From positions 1-23,924 of the forward strand of contig CAZKRU010000068.1 in assembly GCA_964555235.1 (NCBI GenBank): DNA of 23,924 nt. The letters are read 5' to 3'. Source of the DNA: CAZKRU01 sp964555235. Its GTDB lineage: Bacteria; Verrucomicrobiota; Verrucomicrobiia; Methylacidiphilales; CAMAQI01. The stretch's first letter is position 1, and each line of letters opens with the position of its first letter. Below are positions 1 to 6,894 of this stretch, piece after piece. A program made the translations under genes and the position numbers. The notes below the pieces were generated by a model. That model was not told where the DNA came from. It was given only the letters and a program-made list of their open reading frames with translations, and made no database searches.

Positions 1-47
1 GAGTGGATGGTCTTTTTCTGTTTTGGAGACCAATGAAATCCAAACGC

Positions 48-102
48 TTTGCGCCCCCGCCTGCAACGCTATGCGTAGCATTGCGGGCAGGTTGGCGGGC
101 TT
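48..102. repeat. Imperfect palindromic intergenic element downstream of recJ
   Basis: A dyad centred near position 74. GCAACGCTA (63-71) faces TAGCATTGC (76-84) across a TGCG loop with one G-T style mismatch. It extends outward as CCTGC against GCAGG and GCCCCCGCC against GGCGGGC with small bulges. No T-tract follows on either strand, so it is not a textbook Rho-independent terminator. Its position just past the recJ stop fits a 3'-end structure or a REP-like repeat. Whether copies exist elsewhere in the genome cannot be seen here. The rest of 1-189 holds a weak 6-bp dyad (TGGTCT/AGACCA, 8-32) and a solo GCTTTGTGTGAG motif at 155-166, which is shared with the repeat at 7636-7748. Confidence 0.6.
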
Positions 103-189
103 AGCGAGAGATGAATCCACATCACAACCGTGTGTCAGCACGTTCCACGGGCAAGCTTTGTGTGAGACCATTCACATCTTGATAATTTC

Positions 190-1872
190 TTAATTCTTCC
201 AGTCCACCATGCGGATACTGAGCGCATCCCGGTAGTCATCCCACTCCAAGGCTCCCGCAATTTGAAATTCCCCCGAAGGGCGCTCTCTCTCAGCCATTCC
301 AAAACCAACTGCTTCCATTTCACCCTGTGCGGTACGTAGAAAAAACTTGATGTGATTTTTTCCAAACGTTCGCGGAGCCCGTGTCATCTTCACTCCCTGA
401 AAGGCAAAGAGCGGCGACGGATTTTTCTGACCGAACGGCGCAAGCTTTGAGAGCGACTCAAAAATCTCATCATCCACGTCACTCATGGAAATTTTCCCGT
501 CCACCTTCAATCGAGGTCGAAGCATCTCGAGTTGTACCGACTTCGCCGCCAACGCCTGAACCGCTAAACGGAAATGATCAAAATTCCCCTCGTGCAGCGA
601 AAGCCCTGCCGCCATTTCGTGTCCTCCGCACGTAATGAGATGTTCCGAACACTGCCTCAGCAATTCGACGAGTGAACATCCATCAATACTCCGACCGCTC
701 CCCTTCCCCATTCCCTCCTCATCAAATCCGATAACCACCGTCGGGCGATAATACGATTTCTGAATCCGCGAGGCCACAATCCCGATCACTCCGCAATGCC
801 AACCGCGCTTCCCAATCACAATCACCCGATCCCGATCCGGCTCAAACCCTTTCTTCAACATCGCTTCCGCCTCACCCAGAATCGCCTGCTCAATCGACTG
901 ACGCTCACGATTACTCGCATCCAACTCCTGTGATAGCCGCTCAATCTCCTCAGCCCCCTCTGAGGTCAGGAGCGTCAACGAACGATGAGCATCCCCCAAA
1001 CGCCCTCCCGCATTGAGACGCGGACCGATTCTAAATCCGATATCCTCAGCCCGTGGAATTCCCTTAATCCCGGCCACTTTGCAGAGCGCCTTCAAACCGG
1101 GATTCCGCGTTTTCACTAATTGTTCCAATCCTCGAGCCACCAAAATCCGGTTATCTCCCACGAGTGGCACCAAATCAGCCACGGTCCCCACGGCAACCAA
1201 ATCAAGATAATGCCGCAAATCGACCTCTTTTCGCTTCTGCTCCAGTAACTTCAATATTCCGTGACACAACTTGAACACCAACCCGACAGTCGCCAAATAG
1301 GTCTGTACTCCATCCCGGTGCGGATTCACCAAAGCCTCGCAGTCCGGGAGTCGTTCGGGGAGTTCATGATGATCGACAACCACCACCGCCACTCCACGTT
1401 CACGGAGGATTCGAACTTCTTCAACCGCCGTCGTACCGCAATCGACAGCAACAATCAACTTCGGTTTTAATTCTGCCAAACACCGCTCCACCCCAGCCCG
1501 ACTTAATCCGTACCCCTCTTCCATCCGGCTCGGCAAAAAGGCCTCAACACGTCCTCCTAATCCCTTCAACACGCGAGAAAGCAATGCCGTGGAGGTCATT
1601 CCATCCACATCGTAGTCACCATAAACAACAATTGATTCCTGGCGATCGACCGCCTGGACAATTCGCTCCGCTGCCTTGCGAAGATCCGTCAGTTGAAAAG
1701 GATCCTGAAGCGACTGCAGTCGCGGATTTAAAAACCCCTCCGCAGCCTCTTCGGTGCGAATCTCCCGACGCCAAAGCAATTCTCCAATCAAAGGAGGAAC
1801 TTCAAGTACCTTCGCCAGAACCTCCCCCTCGTCCGTCGTCTCCGGAAAAATCCACTCAGGCTTTGCTCGCAT
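190..1872 (-). CDS. recJ: Single-stranded-DNA-specific 5'-3' exonuclease RecJ
   Basis: RecJ degrades single-stranded DNA 5' to 3' in RecF-pathway recombination, mismatch repair and base-excision repair in the cytoplasm. The DHH phosphoesterase signatures are all visible: VYGDYDVDGMTSTALL, then VAVDCGTT, then VVDHHELP followed by NPHR. A DHHA1-type region (GCSLVELLRQC, then CGGHEMAAGLSL) and a C-terminal OB-like part follow. I prefer the ATG at 1872 (560 aa, starting MRAKPEWIFPE). It has a GAGGA Shine-Dalgarno at 1882-1886 with 9-nt spacing and matches the usual RecJ N-terminus. A TTG 54 bases upstream (1926) would add 18 unconvincing residues. The length fits the family (about 560-580 aa). 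The gene lies downstream of fabD and a membrane protein on the same strand, separated from the latter by a repeat-filled gap, so it may have its own promoter. Confidence 0.95.
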   Translation of the reverse strand: MRAKPEWIFPETTDEGEVLAKVLEVPPLIGELLWRREIRTEEAAEGFLNPRLQSLQDPFQLTDLRKAAERIVQAVDRQESIVVYGDYDVDGMTSTALLSRVLKGLGGRVEAFLPSRMEEGYGLSRAGVERCLAELKPKLIVAVDCGTTAVEEVRILRERGVAVVVVDHHELPERLPDCEALVNPHRDGVQTYLATVGLVFKLCHGILKLLEQKRKEVDLRHYLDLVAVGTVADLVPLVGDNRILVARGLEQLVKTRNPGLKALCKVAGIKGIPRAEDIGFRIGPRLNAGGRLGDAHRSLTLLTSEGAEEIERLSQELDASNRERQSIEQAILGEAEAMLKKGFEPDRDRVIVIGKRGWHCGVIGIVASRIQKSYYRPTVVIGFDEEGMGKGSGRSIDGCSLVELLRQCSEHLITCGGHEMAAGLSLHEGNFDHFRLAVQALAAKSVQLEMLRPRLKVDGKISMSDVDDEIFESLSKLAPFGQKNPSPLFAFQGVKMTRAPRTFGKNHIKFFLRTAQGEMEAVGFGMAERERPSGEFQIAGALEWDDYRDALSIRMVDWKN

Positions 1873-1950
1873 CAACCCAAATCCTCGGGAAATCGCTCGG
1901 ACTCGGCAATCTAAAATCGCTGTCAATTTCGCTGAGAAATACAGGGTTCA

Positions 1951-2051
1951 TTTTTTCACGCGGAGGCCCGGAGGCCGCGGAGCATTGAATTTTAAATAAA
2001 AAACCAAAGCGGATTTCCTCGGCGCTCTCTGCGGCTCCGCGCGAAAAAAAA
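1951..2051. repeat. Inverted-repeat element (CGCGGAG family) in the gap upstream of recJ
   Basis: The left arm (1951-1982) reads TTTTTTCACGCGGAG followed by a CCGCGGAG block. The right arm (about 2026-2051) reads CTCTGCGGCTCCGCGCG followed by eight A. The arms are reverse complements with small gaps and are separated by about 43 nt of AT-richer spacer. The T-run sits on the 5' side and the A-run on the 3' side for both strands, so this is not a canonical terminator even though it could form a long stem. The element at 13965-14045 has the same style, making this a dispersed family rather than a one-off structure. Confidence 0.7.
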
Positions 2052-2067
2052 TCCCGAGATTCTGGAT

Positions 2068-3675
2068 TTATTTCTTCCCACGAATCCGCTTCATCCCAAA
2101 CCGCTCCACTTCTTCCTCGCTCACCCAGTGCACCCCCGGATCCCGCTTCATCACCTCTCGTTGCTCCACCGTCAAATATTCTTGATGCAGCACCAGCGGC
2201 GTTCGATCCAAAAATGGAGAATTCCTCACCAAATTCTGTCCGTACCAGATCTTCGTATGATCCACCACGACTGCTTTAACCGGTAAGGTTTGAATCCATC
2301 GCGTCGTTTCCGCATACGGCCTCACGTAGTCCCGCACCTGCCAAACGCGGAGCGGGATTTGAATGAGAAACGACGCGGCAACTAACAGAATGATTTTTCG
2401 TTCCAATCCACACCCCTCTTCCTCCCGAAGAAAGCGAATCCCCGCAACTGCCAGTAAAATTAAATTTCCAAGGACCGGATGAAAATAACGATACCCCCAT
2501 CCATGCGCCTGATCCCATTGATAAATCGCATAAAATCCAAACGTCAACACGCATCCCCACGCAAGATCCTGCTCCACCGTCCCCAGCTTTCTCCAACGAA
2601 AGATCGCAATCAGAACCAGCCAACTCACCGCCAAAGAATTCCAAGCTAGCAACCGCTCTCCACTCAACAGTTGCACGACGACTTGCTGAATTCCCGGCCA
2701 ACCAAAACTCGATTGTGACATCGCACCCACATCCGGCCGCGCCCAATTCCACCAGAGCGCCCACACCAAACATCCTAGACCATAAACGATCCCGTAATAG
2801 ACCACTGATTTCCAGCGTCGCTCCCCGAGTTTCCTCACCAAAAAGGGCACCACAAAAAGGGCATGCATGAACGGTTGATGCAGCCCTAACGCCAGCACTC
2901 CGACCCAAGGCGCAAACCACTCCCATCTACCTCCTCGTAAAACCAGCCAGAGCCAAAACAAGTTCAGCGCGAGATGAGCCGGCATGGAATACCCAGACAT
3001 TCCGTTGAATAGAAATTGCGCCGAAGAAATGAGAAATAGAACCGACCAGATCGAAGCCGACGAAAATTCCGGCCAGAGTTTTCGTGCAATCCCAGCCATC
3101 AACAAAACGCTCCAACCCGCAAGCACTGGATTACACCATCCTCCCGCTCCGATTCTGACAAAAACCGAACGAATCATCGCGTAAACCGGAAGATATCCGG
3201 AAACCCAATGTCCCTCCGATTCATGAACCCGAACAAAAATCGGGGCCGCCGCTTTCTCCACCGAACGGGATTCTTCTGGAATCGTCGCAACCCATTGATT
3301 CCGGGCAAAAATCTGCGCCTGAAAATCGGTCGAATTCTCATCTGAAGTGAGCAGATGTCTATGAAAAATAGATGCCCAACTCCACCCACACCCGAGTGTT
3401 ACCAATAACGCAACCAGTGGAATCATTCCTCGAAATTCTGGAAACGAAACTTCTCCTCGCCATTGATTCCAGGTCATCGCGACTCCAACGGCCAGCAACG
3501 ACACCAATCCAAGCCCCCATTGCTCTTGATGCGTCGTCAGATAATAGAAAGCGTTGCCAATCCCCCACTCCGGTTGATCCAATCCCCATTGACTGACCAA
3601 GCGGATCAATAAAAGCCCCATGATCGCCATGCCCGCTAAAAAGAAGAGCAAGCGGCGATTAGGATTCAGTAACAT
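2068..3675 (-). CDS. Polytopic membrane protein, GT-C-like glycosyltransferase candidate
   Basis: This 535-aa protein has about ten or more hydrophobic helices, beginning at residues 9-27, and a soluble C-terminal tail from about residue 440. The first large loop after an early helix carries an acidic cluster (SDENSTD, 111-117). A later loop has GWGYRYFHPVLG. This arrangement resembles GT-C fold glycosyltransferases (ArnT/PMT/DUF2029-like), which move sugars from polyprenyl-phosphate donors at the outer face of the inner membrane. The exact donor and acceptor cannot be told, and an uncharacterised membrane protein of another type is possible. Its ATG lies 4 nt after the fabD stop, so the two are very likely co-transcribed and perhaps translationally coupled. 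Confidence 0.6.
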   Translation of the reverse strand: MLLNPNRRLLFFLAGMAIMGLLLIRLVSQWGLDQPEWGIGNAFYYLTTHQEQWGLGLVSLLAVGVAMTWNQWRGEVSFPEFRGMIPLVALLVTLGCGWSWASIFHRHLLTSDENSTDFQAQIFARNQWVATIPEESRSVEKAAAPIFVRVHESEGHWVSGYLPVYAMIRSVFVRIGAGGWCNPVLAGWSVLLMAGIARKLWPEFSSASIWSVLFLISSAQFLFNGMSGYSMPAHLALNLFWLWLVLRGGRWEWFAPWVGVLALGLHQPFMHALFVVPFLVRKLGERRWKSVVYYGIVYGLGCLVWALWWNWARPDVGAMSQSSFGWPGIQQVVVQLLSGERLLAWNSLAVSWLVLIAIFRWRKLGTVEQDLAWGCVLTFGFYAIYQWDQAHGWGYRYFHPVLGNLILLAVAGIRFLREEEGCGLERKIILLVAASFLIQIPLRVWQVRDYVRPYAETTRWIQTLPVKAVVVDHTKIWYGQNLVRNSPFLDRTPLVLHQEYLTVEQREVMKRDPGVHWVSEEEVERFGMKRIRGKK

Positions 3676-3679
3676 CGGT

Positions 3680-4525
3680 TCATCCCTTAATCTGACGCAT
3701 CAACCCGGTCAAGACCCGACCCGGGCCGATCTCTTCAAATTCAGGAGCCGATTGCGCGAGCAAATACTGAACGGTTTCCACCCAACGCACCGAATGCGTA
3801 ATTTGATCCGCAAGATTGCAAATCACTTCCCCTTCGCCATACGGCTTCGCATGCACATTGGAGATCACGGGAATCTGTGGAGCGGCAAAGGCGAACCCTT
3901 TCAAAAAAGATTCAAATTCCTCCTGCGCCGGCTTCATATAACGCGAGTGAAACGCACCACTGACCGCTAAAACCACATAGCGCTTGGCTCCGGCGGCTTC
4001 AAAGGCCGGTTGCGCTTTTTGAATTTCCGCTGCCGGGCCCGAAACGACAATTTGTTCCGGAGCATTCAGATTCGCCAAATCAATCGCAGCAAGATCGGGT
4101 TGCTTCAAAATTTCGCGAACCGCATCGACCTTCAAACCCAAGACGGCCGCCATTCCGCCGCCCGTTGCCTGACTCATCAACGCTCCGCGCTTCTGAACCA
4201 ACTTCAAGCCTGTCACAAAATCAAAAACTCCCGCCGCGAAAAGTGCATCATATTCACCCAAACTGTGGCCCGCCACAAAATCCGGCCTCGATCCCGTCTC
4301 TTTGAGTTTCTGAAGATAGGAAAGCGCATTCACCACATAGAGCGCAGGCTGCGTGAAATCCGTTCGATTCAACTGCTGTTCCGGATCCTCAACACAAAGT
4401 TTTTCAATTGAATAACCGAGCACCTCATCCGCCGCCTTAACTTCGTCCGGAAATTGAGCAAAGAGCTCCTTCCCCATTCCGACCTTTTGCGATCCCTGAC
4501 CGGGAAACCCATAAATCTTTGCCAT
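3680..4525 (-). CDS. fabD: Malonyl-CoA:ACP transacylase, resembling discrete trans-AT acyltransferases
   Basis: This enzyme transfers malonyl groups from CoA to acyl carrier protein. The catalytic set is complete: GQGSQ near the N-terminus, the nucleophile Ser88 in GHSLGEYDAL, Arg113 in QKRGALM, His193 in SGAFHSRYM, and Q-I-T-H-S-V-R-W toward the end. The start is the ATG at 4525 (281 aa, MAKIYGFPGQ), because a strong AAAAGGAG Shine-Dalgarno (4534-4541) lies 8 nt upstream. The in-frame starts at 4531 and 4534 are too close to that site. Segments such as GYSIEKLC, TQPALYVVNALSYL and DQITHSVRW recall stand-alone acyltransferases of trans-AT polyketide clusters rather than typical E. coli FabD. 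No polyketide synthase is in this window, so a housekeeping fatty-acid role remains possible. Confidence 0.9.
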   Translation of the reverse strand: MAKIYGFPGQGSQKVGMGKELFAQFPDEVKAADEVLGYSIEKLCVEDPEQQLNRTDFTQPALYVVNALSYLQKLKETGSRPDFVAGHSLGEYDALFAAGVFDFVTGLKLVQKRGALMSQATGGGMAAVLGLKVDAVREILKQPDLAAIDLANLNAPEQIVVSGPAAEIQKAQPAFEAAGAKRYVVLAVSGAFHSRYMKPAQEEFESFLKGFAFAAPQIPVISNVHAKPYGEGEVICNLADQITHSVRWVETVQYLLAQSAPEFEEIGPGRVLTGLMRQIKG

Positions 4526-4533
4526 CGTCATCA

Positions 4534-4541
4534 CTCCTTTT
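4534..4541 (-). promoter_or_regulatory. Ribosome binding site that sets the fabD start
   Basis: On the minus strand this reads AAAAGGAG. It sits 8 nt from the ATG at 4525, 2 nt from an ATG at 4531, and overlaps a GTG at 4534. Spacing therefore favours the innermost ATG. Strong sites like this are uncommon among the genes in this window. Confidence 0.75.
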
Positions 4542-4640
4542 CAAGTAAGGGGGCGATTCTTGCAAAAATCTCCGAAGAGGCAAATGAAAGTTGCTCGTCG
4601 ACAGATTTTTCTCTGAGGAAAGCAGGAATACAGGAAACCG

Positions 4641-4675
4641 CATCTGGTAGGGAGACCTCTCCGAGGGCGCCGTTC
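4641..4675 (+). repeat. GGTAGGG-type repeat, left copy of the accessory patch
   Basis: This 35-nt copy begins CATCTGGTAGGG and ends GAGGGCGCCGTTC. It matches 6815-6849 at 33 of 35 positions in the same orientation. It lies in the divergent gap between fabD and the small membrane gene at 4729, where no other feature is evident. Shorter relatives occur at 12454-12478 and 20894-20973. Confidence 0.85.
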
Positions 4676-4728
4676 TGCGACATTTCAAGTCTGGCCCGAT
4701 GCCTGAATATTTGTTAAACTCAGCGAAT

Positions 4729-5121
4729 ATGAGAAACCTGTGGAACCGAAACCTCGGCGACTATACCGTCGATGACATCGACCGATGGTCGAGCCTGCCC
4801 CCCGATACGATCTGGGCGAAGTGGTGCGGTGGCGTGATGTTTCCACTGCTCATAATGTGGCCCGCCGTAAAAGCAATTACGACGAAAGTCGCTTACATCC
4901 CTGGAGAACACTCTTCCCGAGTCGACTTAGAAGGAATCAACGCCGTGCTCTTCGGATGCACCCTCGTTTGTCTGGCACTCTTTCTTCACTCTCACTATTT
5001 CTGGGGAAATTCAAAGCGATTACTCCCAATCCACGAATCAGGAAAAACCGTGTCGCTCTTTGGTTTCTGTCTCTTCGCTCTTTGGCTTCTCTTTCGAATC
5101 TTCAAGGGGTTTTTCAAATAA
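4729..5121 (+). CDS. Orphan three-helix membrane protein
   Basis: I do not recognise this protein. From the ATG at 4729 it is 130 aa (MRNLWNRNL). An in-frame ATG at 4699 would give 140 aa, and neither start has a clear Shine-Dalgarno. In the 130-aa numbering a soluble, acidic N-terminus (about 30 aa) is followed by three hydrophobic segments at roughly 36-55 (GGVMFPLLIMWPAVKAI), 73-93 (INAVLFGCTLVCLALFLHSHYF) and 108-126 (VSLFGFCLFALWLLFRIF). It is bracketed by repeat fragments at 4641-4675 and 5165-5201, with short inverted ends TGGTAGG (4645) and CCTACCA (ending 5198). It may therefore have arrived with, or within, a repeat element. It is on the same strand as the AbiE pair but separated from it by 197 nt and a separate promoter. 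Confidence 0.6.
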   Translation: MRNLWNRNLGDYTVDDIDRWSSLPPDTIWAKWCGGVMFPLLIMWPAVKAITTKVAYIPGEHSSRVDLEGINAVLFGCTLVCLALFLHSHYFWGNSKRLLPIHESGKTVSLFGFCLFALWLLFRIFKGFFK

Positions 5122-5164
5122 AGGCTTCCTTCCACAAAAGTTGATTTTAACACGCCACGGCGGG

Positions 5165-5201
5165 TTCATCGTCCGGCAACTGATGGACCGTCCTACCAAG
5201 T
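5165..5201 (+). repeat. GGTAGGG-family repeat, right-half fragment before AbiE
   Basis: This 37-nt piece runs from TTCATCGTCC to CCTACCAAGT. It matches 6847-6883 at 31 of 37 positions in direct orientation. That second copy is continuous with the left-half repeat at 6815, whereas this one is separated from its nearest left half (4641-4675) by the small membrane gene. The pair therefore looks like one element split apart or carrying cargo. Confidence 0.75.
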
Positions 5202-5283
5202 CGAGGATACGAGGACGCCGGCCGACACTCCATTCTTCGAGAATCCCCCTCACCCGGCCCCACTGATTTGATTTCTATTTCTA

Positions 5284-5318
5284 TTTACAATAACACCTAT
5301 TAATGTATATTAACGTAA
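5284..5318 (+). promoter_or_regulatory. Predicted promoter and operator of the AbiE operon
   Basis: The region before the antitoxin is sharply AT-rich. A -35-like TTTACA (5284-5289) and a -10-like TATATT (5306-5311) are separated by 16 nt. A perfect inverted repeat TTAAT-GTAT-ATTAA (5300-5313) covers the -10. AbiEi antitoxins are known to repress their own promoters by binding inverted repeats, so this dyad is the natural operator candidate. The predicted transcription start falls at about 5318, essentially on the ATG at 5319, so the message may be leaderless. No Shine-Dalgarno is visible. Confidence 0.55.
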
Positions 5319-5960
5319 ATGAATTTTAATTCAACACTTTCTCTCGTGGGAGGCCTGCCGTGGTTCGATTTGCCCACGCTCACTCAGTTAAGCGGCGAGA
5401 ACAAAGCGTCTGTGATTCAACAACTTTCGCGCTGGGGACGTTCCGGGCGTCTGATTTCGCTTCGGAGAAATTTATATGCTCTGAATCCTCCCTACCGCCG
5501 CACCCCGATTTCAATTCCGGCCCTTGCCCAGGCCCTCTATCGCCCCTCTTATCTGAGCGGACTTTGGGCACTGGCGTTTTATAGTCTGATCCCTGAAAGA
5601 GTGGTGACTTACACAAGCGTGACAACGCGAGTCACACGAGAGTTCAAAAATCCCTTGGGAACCTTCCGTTACTCCAATCTCAAAAAAAGCTCCTTTTTTG
5701 GCTATCAAACCTCCCGCATCGAGGAAAGCGAAGTTCAACTCGCCACACCGGAAAAAGCGTTATTGGATCACTGGCATTTGAGCTCGGGCGAGTGGACGTT
5801 GGAACGAATGCAAGAAATGCGTTATCAAAATCAAAATCTCGTGAATCCTGAAACGTTGCAAGCCTTTGCGATTCGATTCAAATCCCCACGTCTGATTCGG
5901 GCCGTCCAAACCTTTCTCCATCTCGCTGAAGAGGAATCCGAAGGGACCATCACTTTATGA
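5319..5960 (+). CDS. abiEi: AbiEi-family antitoxin / transcriptional autorepressor (type IV toxin-antitoxin)
   Basis: This 213-aa protein has an N-terminal winged-helix region (about residues 15-57, with SRWGRSGRLISLRRNLYAL as recognition and wing). The family's C-terminal domain follows: YRPSYLSGLWALAFYSLIPE (74-93), TSVTTRVTREFKNPLG (99-114) and ATPEKALLDHWHL (142-154). In characterised AbiE systems this protein represses the operon and counteracts the AbiEii nucleotidyltransferase without forming a stable complex with it. The ATG at 5319 follows directly after the predicted promoter. The stop overlaps the toxin start by ATGA (5957-5960), which is typical coupling. A run of seven A (5682-5688) and one of six T (5694-5699) lie inside the gene; the reading frame is intact. 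Confidence 0.88.
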   Translation: MNFNSTLSLVGGLPWFDLPTLTQLSGENKASVIQQLSRWGRSGRLISLRRNLYALNPPYRRTPISIPALAQALYRPSYLSGLWALAFYSLIPERVVTYTSVTTRVTREFKNPLGTFRYSNLKKSSFFGYQTSRIEESEVQLATPEKALLDHWHLSSGEWTLERMQEMRYQNQNLVNPETLQAFAIRFKSPRLIRAVQTFLHLAEEESEGTITL

Positions 5961-6763
5961 GAGAAGAAATCCACCAACTCGTTCAGGGGCTTTCCGATCC
6001 TTCCCAAAAACTCAATCGGCTTCGTGAATATCTCCAAGCGTTTATTCTCCGTTCCTGGCATGAGAGTGAGGCCTTTCAATCCGTCGCATTTGTCGGGGGC
6101 ACCGCATTACGTTTTTTGCATGGACTCCCCCGCTTTTCGGAAGATCTCGATTTTTCGATCACGAAACCGGATCGATATTCTCCCACCACCTGGCTCGCCA
6201 AACTCAAGCGTGACATGGATTTTTCAGGATTTCCCTGCGAAATCCGATGGAACGATCGCAAGACCGTGCAAAGCGGATGGATCCGAATCGGAGGTGTCCT
6301 GAAAGACCTTGGACTCTCTCCTTTGGAAGACCAAAAAATTTCGATCAAGGTGGAAATCGACACGAGCCCCCCGGCCGGAGCCGCGTGGACCAGCTCGATT
6401 GTCACCCGCCGCCTGACCTTCGTCGTCTGCCATTATGAACTTCCCTCGTTGATGGCGGGTAAGCTTCACGCCCTGATCACCCGACCCTACGCCAAAGGTC
6501 GCGATTGGTATGATCTCGTCTGGTATCTCTCGCAGCGTCCCCCGCTACAGCCCTCCCTTCCTCTCCTCCAAAATGCACTCGATCAAACGCAGAAAATCCA
6601 AAAGCACAACGCTCAACACTGGCCCCTTCTTCTCACTCAAAAACTGGATCGTCTCGATTCCAAAGCGTTGTTGGAAGATGTTCGCGACTTTTTGGAACGA
6701 CCTCAAGATGCGGCACTCATGACTCGTGAGAATCTACAATTACTGCTTCAGCCGTTGCTTTAA
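5957..6763 (+). CDS. abiEii: AbiEii-family nucleotidyltransferase toxin
   Basis: This 268-aa nucleotidyltransferase has the full AbiEii/MenT motif set. GGTALR (47-52) with SEDLDF (61-66) supplies the metal-binding Asp63 and Asp65. KVEID (131-135) supplies a third acidic residue. Lys169 in MAGKLHALITRPYAKGRDWYDL (166-187) and the KGRDWYD segment form motifs III and IV. Related toxins transfer nucleotides to RNA or tRNA 3' ends and arrest growth, and several AbiE systems give phage resistance. All catalytic residues are present, so the toxin is predicted to be active. The repeat copy at 6815-6883 begins about 50 nt downstream, where it separates this gene from the convergent methyltransferase. 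Confidence 0.9.
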   Translation: MREEIHQLVQGLSDPSQKLNRLREYLQAFILRSWHESEAFQSVAFVGGTALRFLHGLPRFSEDLDFSITKPDRYSPTTWLAKLKRDMDFSGFPCEIRWNDRKTVQSGWIRIGGVLKDLGLSPLEDQKISIKVEIDTSPPAGAAWTSSIVTRRLTFVVCHYELPSLMAGKLHALITRPYAKGRDWYDLVWYLSQRPPLQPSLPLLQNALDQTQKIQKHNAQHWPLLLTQKLDRLDSKALLEDVRDFLERPQDAALMTRENLQLLLQPLL

Positions 6764-6814
6764 AAGCCCCCGAAGAAGTTTTACTTTTTAATGAGCATCG
6801 AGTCACCGTGACAA

Positions 6815-6883
6815 CATCTGGTAGGGCGACATCTCCGAGGGCGCCGTTCATCATCCGCCAACTGACGGACCACCCTGCCAAGT
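6815..6883 (+). repeat. GGTAGGG-type repeat, full-length copy after AbiE
   Basis: The unit begins CATCTGGTAGGG and ends CCCTGCCAAGT, with inverted ends GGTAGGG and CCCTGCC. Its left 35 nt match 4641-4675 (33/35) and its right 37 nt match 5165-5201 (31/37). It fills the convergent gap between abiEii and the methyltransferase, where it could also stop transcription from both sides, although no T-tract is present. Confidence 0.85.
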
Positions 6884-6894
6884 AGCATACCACT

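Noticed and set aside
5682..5699. A7 and T6 runs in abiEi as a programmed frameshift or phase-variation site
   Set aside because: A-AAA-AAG-type slippage is possible in principle, but the frame through the runs encodes the family's expected residues, no product in another frame is evident, and runs of this length occur by chance. Worth only a check for length variation among isolates.
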